DNA from: Moritella sp. PE36
GTDB taxonomy: Bacteria > Pseudomonadota > Gammaproteobacteria > Enterobacterales > Moritellaceae
Assembly (NCBI RefSeq): GCF_000170855.1
Contig: NZ_ABCQ01000006.1
Span: 81,696-145,695, forward strand
Direction: 5' to 3'
DNA length: 64,000 nt
Under the pieces are notes generated by a model. That model made no database searches. It was not told the origin of the DNA and was given only the letters and a program-made list of their open reading frames with translations. Below are positions 40,182-48,931 of this stretch, piece by piece; position 1 is the stretch's first letter, and every line of letters starts with the position of its first letter. A program made the position numbers and the translations under genes.

Positions 40182-40631
40182 CTATTGAACGACCAGTTTG
40201 GTAATCAGCACACCATCAATGATGCCATTCATTTCATACCGCATGAGTTCTTCATCTAGGCCTGATAACATCTCTATTTGTAATTGTTCTATATTTTTCA
40301 AATTTTTACGGATCGTGTCATAACTGCGTTGACTGAGGTTTTGGACAAAAGAATTACGGATCACCGGCATGTAATAATTAATCCCCTCAATAGACGCTTC
40401 TAATTTAGTCTCTAAAGTAACCTCCATCATGACATAGTAAATTGTGCGTTCACTTTCAACACTCACCACCATTTTATCAAGCGGTATATAAAACGGTCGG
40501 GTTGATTTTGAGACGTCTGGCGTTTGCATTAATGCTTCAATCTGCGCTTTAATCTGCACCTGATATTTAAAACCTAAAAAGCCCATTGCTGCGATAATAA
40601 CTAACCCAATAATTAATATTTTGCCTTTCAT
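40182..40631 (-). CDS. fliL: Flagellar basal-body-associated protein FliL (LafF)
   Basis: 149 aa with one N-terminal membrane helix (ILIIGLVIIAAMGFLGFKYQ) and a periplasmic FliL domain ending in conserved ...GIIDGVLITKLVVQ. FliL helps stator recruitment and torque. Short for the family but complete. Located between fliK and lafS. Confidence 0.85.
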   Translation of the reverse strand: MKGKILIIGLVIIAAMGFLGFKYQVQIKAQIEALMQTPDVSKSTRPFYIPLDKMVVSVESERTIYYVMMEVTLETKLEASIEGINYYMPVIRNSFVQNLSQRSYDTIRKNLKNIEQLQIEMLSGLDEELMRYEMNGIIDGVLITKLVVQ

Positions 40632-40660
40632 ATATGTATTAAAACCTTAAATTTTTAAAA

Positions 40661-41770
40661 TCACACCAGAGTATTAAATAAGCCGCGCTGCTCGATAGGC
40701 AAAAGAGTTACATTTTCTGTTTGTTCCTCAGAAGAAGAGAGTGCGACATTATGTTCACTTTCCTTAAATTCTGTCTCTCCAGAGCCGCCACCCACATTAA
40801 CATCGACCCCGGCACCAAACTGATTAGAAAGCTCACTTCGGAGCTGCTGTAATGATGCCTGTAGTGCATCTCTAATCGCACTGTTACTGGTATTAATCAT
40901 CACCGTCAAGCGGTCTCCGTCCATGCGAACAGATAAATCTAAACGTCCAAGATCAGGTGGATCCAAACGTATATTAGCTTGCTTTATGTTCTGATGAACT
41001 TGCATTTCAATACGATCTTGTAGCACATTAAATAACTGCTTAGACCATGCATTTTGCTGATTCTCCATTTTGACGGCAGACCACTCATGTCTTCCTTGGG
41101 TCGCTTGGGTCATCAGGCGTTCAGGGGAGTTAATATCGGCTATTTGCTGCTCGATACGCAGGCTCGCAACATCAACGGGCTTTTTATCGTTAAGATTCGC
41201 GCTTGTTAACTTATCCAGCAATACGAGTGTCGATAATTTTTGCGTCGTGTTCATCACCTTCATTTCTGGGCTGAACATCTCGCCAGACGCTAATTTGGTC
41301 ACATTAGCCTTTACTGCATCAGCCACATTCGTACCTCTAGATTGTGTTTGATGCCGAACAGCTTGTAACAGCGAGATTGACGGTGATTGTTCATGACTAA
41401 GTTCAACATGATTAACAGAGAGTCTTACCGACGCGGAGTTACTCTCTGACTGTGTCGTATGTTCAGCAAGTAGCGACGTAGGGGCAACAGAGGCAATCGC
41501 CACAGTCTTCGTTGTTGCGGTATCTGTGGTATTCGCTTCTGGTGCTAAAAAATGAGCAAAATCACTGTCTTTACTTTGATCTCGATGGGCTAGATTGTCC
41601 TGATGCTCTGGGCTAACAAAATCAATACTATCTTGCTCTTCAGCATCAATACTATGACCACCTTGCTTATCCGCCTCTTTAGCTTGCAGAGGTTGCGGTT
41701 TGATGGCATTCGTAGAAGTATTATATTGAGCGCCTGCATGACTGGCTGTTGTCGTGTTCATTGCAATCAT
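40661..41770 (-). CDS. fliK: Flagellar hook-length control protein FliK (LafE)
   Basis: 369 aa. The long N-terminal part is low in order, rich in Gln/Ser/Ala; the C-terminal third is the Flg_hook domain (LDPPDLGRLDLSVRMDGDRLTVMINTSNSAIRDALQASLQQLRSEL), which contacts FlhB to switch export when the hook is complete. It starts in an ATGA overlap with fliT, preceded by AGGAA. Comparable in size to other FliK proteins (about 350-450 aa). Confidence 0.88.
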   Translation of the reverse strand: MIAMNTTTASHAGAQYNTSTNAIKPQPLQAKEADKQGGHSIDAEEQDSIDFVSPEHQDNLAHRDQSKDSDFAHFLAPEANTTDTATTKTVAIASVAPTSLLAEHTTQSESNSASVRLSVNHVELSHEQSPSISLLQAVRHQTQSRGTNVADAVKANVTKLASGEMFSPEMKVMNTTQKLSTLVLLDKLTSANLNDKKPVDVASLRIEQQIADINSPERLMTQATQGRHEWSAVKMENQQNAWSKQLFNVLQDRIEMQVHQNIKQANIRLDPPDLGRLDLSVRMDGDRLTVMINTSNSAIRDALQASLQQLRSELSNQFGAGVDVNVGGGSGETEFKESEHNVALSSSEEQTENVTLLPIEQRGLFNTLV

Positions 41771-42102
41771 ATTTCTAGTTCCTGATAAGCCATAATACCT
41801 TCTTTATTTTTGGTATGGTTTGCCATTACACCAGCGAGATGCGCTTGTTGCTGTTTGCATAGCTCTAGCACTTTAGAATGGCTGCTTTTTAAGGCTGTGA
41901 GCTCTCTATGTAATTGTAACTTTAGCGCTGGTTTTAAATTCAATAACGAGAGTAAGGTGGCAACTTCATTATCTAACTTAACCACCTCGTTAACGTTAAT
42001 ATTTTCATTACTTGCTTTTACAACGCGGCAAAAATGAACATGTAAAATAATAATTTTCTGCTGTAATGATTTTATATCTAACACGCTTATCACCTTAGTC
42101 AA
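41767..42102 (-). CDS. fliT: FliT-like flagellar chaperone (LafD)
   Basis: 111 aa, all helical in appearance, with a central LLSLLNLKPALKLQLHRELTALKSSHSKVLELCKQQQ stretch. Its place between fliS and fliK in a lateral cluster is where Vibrio LafD/FliT is found. FliT binds FliD and, in some species, the master regulator. Identity rests on position and size more than sequence. A 167-bp gap separates it from fliS and holds a TTCCGC inverted repeat. Confidence 0.6.
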   Translation of the reverse strand: MTKVISVLDIKSLQQKIIILHVHFCRVVKASNENINVNEVVKLDNEVATLLSLLNLKPALKLQLHRELTALKSSHSKVLELCKQQQAHLAGVMANHTKNKEGIMAYQELEI

Positions 42103-42190
42103 TACGGCCTAATGAAATATCATGCAAACTACAGGCCAACCGTTAACGCTTTGTTATTGAAGGGAAATAAAATAGAGCAAGGAAACTTAA

Positions 42191-42216
42191 CTTCCGCTCA
42201 ACTTCCGCCAGCGGAA
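42191..42216. repeat. TTCCGC repeat between fliS and fliT
   Basis: Two direct copies of ACTTCCGC (42189-42206 region), the second forming a palindrome TTCCGCCAGCGGAA at 42203-42216. It sits in the 167-bp gap ahead of fliT and could be a binding site or a small hairpin; no known protein motif matches. Confidence 0.4.
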
Positions 42217-42269
42217 ATAATAATACCGGGATCCCCAGCATTATTATTGGCTACATGAGCGCGCTAAAA

Positions 42270-42662
42270 CTAAGCTGCATCTCGGCCTATATTGGCCCAA
42301 CCTTCTTTCAAGTTTTCCATCACATTAACCACAGTACTGAGTTCTTCAACATCATTACTGATGCTGATGTTATAGAGTGTATTTGCACAGTACTCATATA
42401 AGTGATGAAGATTAGCCGCTACTTCGCCACCCTCTTCCATATCAAGTGCCGCATCTAAACCCGATACAATATCTAAACATTTACTGATAGATTTACCTTT
42501 ATGCTCATATCGACGACCTAAAATATGACCTTCTGCACGTGCTATTTCATCTAATAACCCGTCAATTAACATCACCACTAATTTGTGGGGATCGGCCGTG
42601 GCAGCCTGTGCTTCGGTATTGGTTTCCTGGTAGGCATCATAACCCAGATCAAATTCGTTCAT
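42270..42662 (-). CDS. fliS: Flagellin export chaperone FliS (LafC)
   Basis: 130 aa helical chaperone with YDAYQETNTEAQAATADPHKLVVMLIDGLLDEIARAEG at the N-terminus, which is the FliS signature. It binds the C-terminus of unfolded flagellin in the cytoplasm and prevents early polymerisation. It follows fliD by 17 bp. Confidence 0.95.
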   Translation of the reverse strand: MNEFDLGYDAYQETNTEAQAATADPHKLVVMLIDGLLDEIARAEGHILGRRYEHKGKSISKCLDIVSGLDAALDMEEGGEVAANLHHLYEYCANTLYNISISNDVEELSTVVNVMENLKEGWANIGRDAA

Positions 42663-42679
42663 GTTTCTATCCTAATTGA

Positions 42680-44032
42680 CTAAAATTCTTGGCTCATACC
42701 AAACAGACCACTGGTCTGCTGCATCTGACTCTGTAATTGCTGCATCGCGGTAAACTGTTTCAGGTAACGCTGATACAGACTCTCCATCTGCACATCTAAC
42801 TGCGCGGTTTTGTCTTGCAGTCTATCAATCTCTGAATTTAAACTCGACACCCGGTTATCATATATCCCTTTTGACTGACTATAGGGCTTTAACGTCGTGG
42901 ATAATCTGTCCACAATGCCGTCTTTACCCAGCAACATGTTGTTGAGAATATCCGGATCTTTATCCAGTGACTTGGCCAGGGCTTCTTTATCTAGGGATAT
43001 TTCGCCGTTTTTATCAAACTTAAGACCGACCTGACCCAGGTAGCCACCGTCGGGCAGATTGGAAAACACAGAACGCAACTGCCGCATCATCGAGGAGGCG
43101 GTACTGTCACCGGACAGGGGCGCTCGGGTTATATTCTTCGTCGCGCCGGTCTCAACCTTGGAGATCGTCGCGGTTTTAACCCGGCCCATAAGGCCGTTAT
43201 AGGCACTCACCAGTGACTCTAATGATTTGGTGATGGCATCATCATCACGCCCTACCGTTAATCTCAGCGGCTCGCCGACATTGGTTTTGGTCAATTCTAG
43301 GGTGAGATTATCGGTAATATTTTCAAGCTTATTTGACTGTGAAGTAATAGCGATACCGTTAAATGTTAATTTGGCGTTCTGTGCCGTACTTAACTGCGTT
43401 TGATTAGTAAGCGCGGTGTCTAACTCGGTGTAAGCTCCGCTGGTGCCGCCCGAGAGTGTGATATCCAGCTTATGAGCTGTTCCGGTTTCTTCACTGCTCA
43501 ATACCAGTTTAACATCTGTACCAGTGCGAATAATGGACGCCTGCACGCCGGGATTATCTGCGGCACTGTTAATGGCATTACGCAGATCCATCAGGTTGGC
43601 ATTGGCTGGTAATGTACTGAGATCCAGCGTGATACTTTTACCTGAGCCTGTGGGGTCAGGATCTGGACCAAGCTTAATTGTCAAGGAACCATCGCGTGGT
43701 GGCTGCCAATTCTCATCAGCAAACGTTAAGCCGATGCGATCGGCCTTGGCCAGCTGGCTTACCTCAATGCTGTAATCACCCACAATAGCGCCGTCAGTGG
43801 TGCTGGCCTTAATAATGCCTTCACTGCTTAACTTGGTGTCGGTCGCCCTTAAATCACTGCTTTTACTTAAGTCTTTAAGCGCCGTCGATAAATTGTCCAC
43901 CTTTCCGTCTAATGCTTTGAACGCTCTGATCTTATTATTGACAGTCGCTTGCTGCGTATTATTGTGTTTATCCAAACCTGCACGGGTAGCAGCCACCAAC
44001 TGTGAGGAAAAAGAAGCGGGATCTATCGCCAT
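42680..44032 (-). CDS. fliD: Flagellar filament cap protein FliD (LafB)
   Basis: 450 aa. The N-terminal FliD_N region (SQLVAATRAGLDKHNNTQQATVNNKIRAFKALDGKVDNLSTALKDLSKS) and C-terminal FliD_C (GLKFDKNGEISLDKEALAKSLDKDPDILNNML) are clear, with coiled-coil ends for capping. It promotes flagellin addition at the filament tip. GGAG lies 8 nt before the ATG. Its interior is conspicuously GC-rich, about 62% in 43081-43140, against roughly 40% in neighbouring genes. This hints at transfer or codon bias. A terminator separates it from lafA upstream. Confidence 0.95.
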   Translation of the reverse strand: MAIDPASFSSQLVAATRAGLDKHNNTQQATVNNKIRAFKALDGKVDNLSTALKDLSKSSDLRATDTKLSSEGIIKASTTDGAIVGDYSIEVSQLAKADRIGLTFADENWQPPRDGSLTIKLGPDPDPTGSGKSITLDLSTLPANANLMDLRNAINSAADNPGVQASIIRTGTDVKLVLSSEETGTAHKLDITLSGGTSGAYTELDTALTNQTQLSTAQNAKLTFNGIAITSQSNKLENITDNLTLELTKTNVGEPLRLTVGRDDDAITKSLESLVSAYNGLMGRVKTATISKVETGATKNITRAPLSGDSTASSMMRQLRSVFSNLPDGGYLGQVGLKFDKNGEISLDKEALAKSLDKDPDILNNMLLGKDGIVDRLSTTLKPYSQSKGIYDNRVSSLNSEIDRLQDKTAQLDVQMESLYQRYLKQFTAMQQLQSQMQQTSGLFGMSQEF

Positions 44033-44049
44033 AACGACTCCATAAAAAC

Positions 44050-44086
44050 AAAAAAGATCCTATATTCATGATTTGGATATAGGATC
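44050..44086 (-). terminator. Terminator of the lafA flagellin gene
   Basis: Minus-strand GATCCTATA / TATAGGATC stem with a 13-nt loop and a TTTTTTG tail, in the 103-bp lafA-fliD gap. It allows flagellin mRNA to be made in excess of the cap gene. Confidence 0.85.
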
Positions 44087-44135
44087 ATATTTTTAATTCC
44101 AAACGGAATTAATGTATAACTCGGTCATTACGCGA

Positions 44136-45260
44136 TTAACGTAACAGACCCATTACCATGCCGCCGATCTGGTTACTCTTGCCTAATACAGACATACCAG
44201 ATTGCATTAACAGCTGTTGCTTAGTCATGCTTGCAGATTCTGCAGCAAAATCAGCATCCATAATACGGCCTTTAGACAGTTCAATATTCTGGTTCATGTT
44301 GCCCAGGTTGTTGATTGTGTGGTCTAAACGGTTGATCGACGCACCGAACTGGCCACGTAAAGAGCCAATAGTATCAATCAAAGTATCCGTACTTTTCATT
44401 GCCGCCTGTGCGCTAGCCTGATCGCTAACGTTACCCAGTCCTTTCTGCGCAGTAGCCAGAGCGGTTAATTTATCAGATACGTCAAGTTTCATGTTCTCGT
44501 TCGCAGAAGAACCGATCTGGAAGGTGATCTCAGCACCAAATGCACCGGCTTTCGATTCTATACCACTTTGTCCCACTAAGGTTCCAGATGCAGTAGCTAC
44601 AGCTGTTTCAGCAGTTGCAATAGCAGTATCTTTTAATGCTTGAGTTGCGTATGTTGCAGCTGCACCAGTCGTACCAGTAGTCACAGTACCGCCAGCAGCT
44701 TCTACATCAGCAGTAGCGGTTGTACCAGCTGCTGCAGTACCAATTGAAGCACCTGTAGCAAGAGCTAAATTTTCTTCCGCAGCGACCAATTTATAGTTAT
44801 CATTTCTGAATACTAGTGTATCTGCAGCTGTCACTTCTTTTGCAAGTAGTTTTTTACCTTCGCCGTATTGGGTATTTTGTGTAATGTTAGTTAATTCAGC
44901 GGCTAACTCTTTATACTCATCGTTTAATGCCGTGTATTCTGCTGTACCGTTGGTGCCGTTAGAAGCTTGTGTAGCGATATCTTTCATACGCTGACCAATG
45001 CTGGTCATTTCTGATAACGCGCCTTCCGCAGTCTGCATCATTGAGATAGAATCCTGAGCGTTACGCATGCCAACTTTCTGACCGTTAGACTGAGTCTGTA
45101 GACGCGTTGCGATCTGTAGACCGGCAGCATCATCAGACGCAGAGTTGATACGCAGACCGGTACCTAAACGTTGCATTGCAGTTGAGAGCATGCTGTTCGT
45201 TTTGCCCAGTTGGTTTTGAGTAGCCAGTGACGCGTAGTTAGTATGAACTGATAAAGCCAT
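44136..45260 (-). CDS. lafA: Lateral flagellin (LafA)
   Basis: 374 aa. The conserved D0/D1 ends are intact: MALSVHTNYASLATQNQLGKTNSMLSTAMQRLGTGLRINSASDDAAGLQIATRL and the C-terminal IMDADFAAESASMTKQQLLMQSGMSVLGKSNQIGGMVMGLL. Between them, residues about 165-235 are rich in Ala, Thr and Gly (for example TAAAGTTATADVEAAGG), a variable surface-exposed region. It is longer than many lateral flagellins (about 280-300 aa). Only one flagellin gene is in this cluster. A 5'-gene tandem AAAAT tract and a possible sigma-28 promoter lie upstream; a terminator follows. Confidence 0.95.
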   Translation of the reverse strand: MALSVHTNYASLATQNQLGKTNSMLSTAMQRLGTGLRINSASDDAAGLQIATRLQTQSNGQKVGMRNAQDSISMMQTAEGALSEMTSIGQRMKDIATQASNGTNGTAEYTALNDEYKELAAELTNITQNTQYGEGKKLLAKEVTAADTLVFRNDNYKLVAAEENLALATGASIGTAAAGTTATADVEAAGGTVTTGTTGAAATYATQALKDTAIATAETAVATASGTLVGQSGIESKAGAFGAEITFQIGSSANENMKLDVSDKLTALATAQKGLGNVSDQASAQAAMKSTDTLIDTIGSLRGQFGASINRLDHTINNLGNMNQNIELSKGRIMDADFAAESASMTKQQLLMQSGMSVLGKSNQIGGMVMGLLR

Positions 45261-45338
45261 GTGAAAGTATCCTAATTCTATTGATTATAAAGAGATGAAA
45301 TAGAAGTATTTAATGCCTTCTCATCTCGCTTATAAATA

Positions 45339-45368
45339 CAAAGCGACACTCGATCCTAAAAACTTAAA
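45339..45368 (-). promoter_or_regulatory. Possible sigma-28 promoter of lafA
   Basis: On the minus strand TTTAAGTTT (45360-45368) is followed about 12 nt later by GTCGCTTT (45341-45348), a partial match to the TAAAGTTT-N11-GCCGATAA consensus. The -10 match is weak, so the site is tentative. Confidence 0.35.
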
Positions 45369-45412
45369 TTTATTTTTATTTTTATTTTATTTTATTTTAT
45401 TTTATTTTAAAT
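45369..45412. repeat. Tandem (AAAAT)n tract upstream of lafA
   Basis: On the plus strand about 44 bp of TTTTA/TTTTTA units (about seven pentamer repeats plus two hexamer variants) end close to the putative -35 of lafA. Such AT-rich tracts can act as UP elements and can change length by slippage. Confidence 0.7.
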
Positions 45413-45546
45413 AAACATAATGCGTTGTATCTTTTAATTTAAGCGTTAATGCTCATGAACAAGCGCGATCTACTTTTACGTATCACTGCAGCACAGGCTC
45501 TATCATACTAATTACATAACAACAGGTTAATAATTATAAAACCAAA

Positions 45547-45576
45547 AATGCACCCAGTGATGTCACTCAGTGCATT
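45547..45576 (-). terminator. Terminator of the flgB-to-lafW operon
   Basis: Outer arms AATGCAC / GTGCATT and inner AGTGA / TCACT form a two-step stem, followed on the minus strand by TTTTTGGTTTTA. It lies 55 bp after the lafW stop and insulates lafA. Confidence 0.8.
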
Positions 45577-45630
45577 ATCGTTTTTCTATTATATCCAAAA
45601 AATTATCTGCATTTCAATTTCTCAGCCAGT

Positions 45631-46665
45631 TTACTTACTCAATAATGATACCGCAGTATTACGCGATATATTGGCTTGCGCTAATAAACTCGTTAACCGA
45701 CTGCCAAAATCACCGTCACGGAGTAATTCAGAGAGCTCAGATGCCACGGCGCTAATATCAATAGGAGCAGAGTGAGTCCCTTTATTTCGAACCTGATCCA
45801 TTGCAGCTCTAAGCTGAACGATAGCATGACGCACATCAGCTTGTACTTGTCTTACTTGCTCATTAACGTCTTGCTTATGCACATTTTGTTTATTGGCATT
45901 GCCATCGATGGCGTCAGCCAAACTCAATAAAGCGCCAACTTGTAATTGCATCTGCACGGGTACTGGATTGCCCGCCGGCACTCGAATACCTTCACCCGAA
46001 AATAATACCGGTTCATTAAAAAACCGACTATTATCAGATGTCGGATTGAATACTAATTTTTGCTCTGCATTAAGTGTCACCTTGGTATCAACCGCAGCTA
46101 AAGAACGGTTAATACTCATTAATATTTCTTTCGGCTCAGCATAAGCAGGAATGTGAAAACTCACCGACTTACCCGCGGATGGCAGTACCATACTCAGTGT
46201 TTCTGCGGGTTTTTTCGCTAATAAATTCACACTATTCAACACGTAATTAGGGCGTTCTGCATGGCGATTCAATACTTTTGGCTGTAACTGGCCATTTAAG
46301 TCTTTACTCGTGACATGGTCAAGTTGGCGCACTCGATTAGCCATCACTTCAACATTATTAACTTTACTATTGAGCATCGTACTAATATTAACAAGCTCCC
46401 GATACACAGTACCTAAACTATTCTCTGCACTTTTATATTGACTAAAAACCAATTGGTTTGAATTCAGCCCAGACCAACGCGCTAAGCCTGATGCAGTCAC
46501 GTTACCATTGCGTTGTTTGTGCAGTTCATTCGTCGTCAGCTTGCTATCACCGGCATTAACACTCGACCCTTGAGTCGATTTTTTTGCCGCAGGAGTAACA
46601 AGAGATGGTAAATATTTAGTGCTATTAACTAAATTACCACTAACTTTATTAAGTATATTTATCAT
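45631..46665 (-). CDS. lafW: Lateral-flagella-specific protein, LafW-like
   Basis: 344 aa, not matched by me to a core flagellar family. It lies between flgL and lafA, exactly where lafW is found in lateral clusters of Aeromonas and the E. coli Flag-2 system (named there as a putative hook-associated protein). The sequence is polar, has Asn/Gln-rich stretches, a region KQNVHKQDVNEQVRQVQADVRHAIVQLRAA likely helical near the C-terminus, and no signal peptide. It starts 4 bp after flgL, so it belongs to the rod-hook operon. Function beyond that is unknown. Confidence 0.6.
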   Translation of the reverse strand: MINILNKVSGNLVNSTKYLPSLVTPAAKKSTQGSSVNAGDSKLTTNELHKQRNGNVTASGLARWSGLNSNQLVFSQYKSAENSLGTVYRELVNISTMLNSKVNNVEVMANRVRQLDHVTSKDLNGQLQPKVLNRHAERPNYVLNSVNLLAKKPAETLSMVLPSAGKSVSFHIPAYAEPKEILMSINRSLAAVDTKVTLNAEQKLVFNPTSDNSRFFNEPVLFSGEGIRVPAGNPVPVQMQLQVGALLSLADAIDGNANKQNVHKQDVNEQVRQVQADVRHAIVQLRAAMDQVRNKGTHSAPIDISAVASELSELLRDGDFGSRLTSLLAQANISRNTAVSLLSK

Positions 46666-46669
46666 TGCC

Positions 46670-47572
46670 TTACATCACATTAAACAAGCTTAACTTACTT
46701 GCCTTAACATAAACCATCTGTGTTGTTTTTAGTGCCAATTCAGCTTGAGCTAACTCAAATGACGCCGTGCCATAGTCGAGTTGCTCTAAGGATAACTGCA
46801 GGTTTTTGCCATATAAACTAATATCAGTATTGGTATCTTTCGTTTGTATAATTTCTGATAGACGAGTACCGATAGTAGTCAGTAATTGTAAGTTGGTATC
46901 AGCACTCGAGTCTATCGCCGCTAACATAACCTTTCTGTCGGCAGGGACTTGGCTATCCGTGTTTAACTTCTCGATATAGCCATCTAAGTCTTTAAAAAAA
47001 TCTTTGCCACCATCAAAAAAAGTTTCTTCAACATCGATGTTCGAAACAACCTTAACACCGGAAGCAATCGTTATTTTACGTTCACTATTATCACCGACAT
47101 AGGTGTAGTCCCCCGTGACAGGATCTGGTCCTGCAATCGGTGCTTTTGCGACTTCTGAGCCGGAAAATAGATATTTGCCATTACTGCCTTTGGCATTTGA
47201 ACTCGCCAGCAATGACTCTTTTACCGCTTCCATTTCTTGAGCAATCGCTTTGCGTCCTGCCGGGGTTAGCGTGCCATTACCCGCTTCCAAGGTTAAATCA
47301 CGCAATTTCCCGAGCTGGTCGGAAATACTGGTGACATAGGTTTCAGCCCCTGAAAGATGACGACGAGCGTTTTCAATATTAGTATTAAACTGTTTTAAAT
47401 TGGCTTGTTCCGCTTGTAACGCCATCAATTTCACCGTACCTAACGGATCATCCGATGGTTTAATAATGCGCTTACCCGATGCCTGTTGTTGACTAATATG
47501 AGAAAAACTACTTGCGCCTCGCTCCATACCGCTCATGACGATACGCTGAAGTTGAACTGTACTAACTCGCAT
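46670..47572 (-). CDS. flgL: Hook-filament junction protein FlgL
   Basis: 300 aa flagellin-related junction protein. The N-terminal MRVSTVQLQRIVMSGMERGASSFSHISQQQASGKRIIKPSDDPLGTVKLMAL and C-terminal DYGTASFELAQAELALKTTQMVYVKASKLSLFNVM are typical. With FlgK it joins hook to filament. It is 9 bp downstream of flgK and 4 bp upstream of lafW. Confidence 0.95.
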   Translation of the reverse strand: MRVSTVQLQRIVMSGMERGASSFSHISQQQASGKRIIKPSDDPLGTVKLMALQAEQANLKQFNTNIENARRHLSGAETYVTSISDQLGKLRDLTLEAGNGTLTPAGRKAIAQEMEAVKESLLASSNAKGSNGKYLFSGSEVAKAPIAGPDPVTGDYTYVGDNSERKITIASGVKVVSNIDVEETFFDGGKDFFKDLDGYIEKLNTDSQVPADRKVMLAAIDSSADTNLQLLTTIGTRLSEIIQTKDTNTDISLYGKNLQLSLEQLDYGTASFELAQAELALKTTQMVYVKASKLSLFNVM

Positions 47573-47581
47573 AATTATTCC

Positions 47582-48913
47582 TTACATCATCCTTAATAGG
47601 GTTGAAAATAGCTGATCAGCCATGCTAATTACTTTTGCGTTAGCATTATAAGACTGCTGATACTTCATTAATGAAATACCTTCTTCATCGAGGTTAACAC
47701 CACTCACCGAGTCACGTTGAGCTAATGCATTTTCAGCCACCGTTTGACTTGCTTGCGCACTAGACCGTGCCTCACCACTTTTAATCGCAAGAGAACCAAC
47801 CAAACCATTATAAATACCTAAAAATCCATCTTTCATCTCAAGTAATGCGGTTAAATTAGTATTATCACCGGGACCAGTACCGGCCGCACCAAGGGCTAAA
47901 TCTTTCGGTTTAAATCCATCAGACACCTGGAATGAACCCGCGGGATTGGACGGATCATAACTAAACAATGGTTTACCTACGCCAACGGGAACGTTAATAT
48001 CCTGACCTAATGCCAATTGGTTGTTCATCGCATCAGCAGTATCTTTGGCTAATTTATCTAATTCTGCTTTCGTGGGATCTAAAACATGACTCTTATAAGA
48101 TAAAACGCCACCTATTTTACCGCCAACGTCACCATTAAAAGTAAAATTTTGCCCCGCGATACTCACCGCATAGCCAGACCCTTTATTTGATAATGTCGCA
48201 GCACTGGCTCCCAATACCACGGGCTGTCCGCCGGAAAGAGAGAGCGTGATAGACCCATCGCCCTGACGACTAACATCAAGCGCCATCAATTCAGCTAATT
48301 TACTAATCGTTTCAGCACGTTGATCCTGTAATGCTGTCACATTACCACCCGTCGCGCTGCTCTCTACAATTTTACTATTTAAAGCAGCCACTTGCGAAAA
48401 CATGGTATTAGCAGAACTCATCATGCCATTAATTTGTTGTGAAATATCTGTACTCTGAATATCCAAATTTGAATATAAAGAATTAAACCGATTGGCAAGC
48501 GCATCCGCAGAAGCAATAATTTGCTGTCGCGGTGCGATGGTACTTGGTTCAGTAGTTGCAGAGTCTAACGCGCTAAATAAGCCATCAAGGCCTTTCGCTA
48601 TACTGAGGTTTTCGTTAGAAACGAGCTGTTCACTGATCATAAGATAGCTACTATACGCTTGCGAAAAACCATTATTTGAATTACTTCGCCACAAGCTATT
48701 ATTAAGATAGTTATCCGCGATACGACGTACCGAGGTGATCTCAACGCCTTGCCCCGTGCTTAAGTTTGAGTTACTCGCGCTATAGCGCGAACTACTAATA
48801 GCATCAAGACGGCTATAACCAGAAACGTTCACATTCGCGACATTGTTACTGACTACATTCAATGCTATCTGCGACGCATTTAAACCAGATAACCCATTAC
48901 TGAACATGCTCAT
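47582..48913 (-). CDS. flgK: Hook-associated protein FlgK
   Basis: 443 aa, slightly short for FlgK (about 450-550). The start MSMFSNGLSGLNASQIALNVVSNNVANVNVSGYSRLDA is the rod/hook consensus, and the end SGVNLDEEGISLMKYQQSYNANAKVISMADQLFSTLLRMM is the FlgK C-terminus. Central domain appears reduced. It forms the first hook-filament junction zone. Confidence 0.95.
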   Translation of the reverse strand: MSMFSNGLSGLNASQIALNVVSNNVANVNVSGYSRLDAISSSRYSASNSNLSTGQGVEITSVRRIADNYLNNSLWRSNSNNGFSQAYSSYLMISEQLVSNENLSIAKGLDGLFSALDSATTEPSTIAPRQQIIASADALANRFNSLYSNLDIQSTDISQQINGMMSSANTMFSQVAALNSKIVESSATGGNVTALQDQRAETISKLAELMALDVSRQGDGSITLSLSGGQPVVLGASAATLSNKGSGYAVSIAGQNFTFNGDVGGKIGGVLSYKSHVLDPTKAELDKLAKDTADAMNNQLALGQDINVPVGVGKPLFSYDPSNPAGSFQVSDGFKPKDLALGAAGTGPGDNTNLTALLEMKDGFLGIYNGLVGSLAIKSGEARSSAQASQTVAENALAQRDSVSGVNLDEEGISLMKYQQSYNANAKVISMADQLFSTLLRMM

Positions 48914-48931
48914 AATTAATTTTCTCTTAAT

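Noticed and set aside
45369..45412. TTTTA tract as a CRISPR-like array
   Set aside because: The units are 5-6 bp with no spacers; a simple tandem repeat, not CRISPR.
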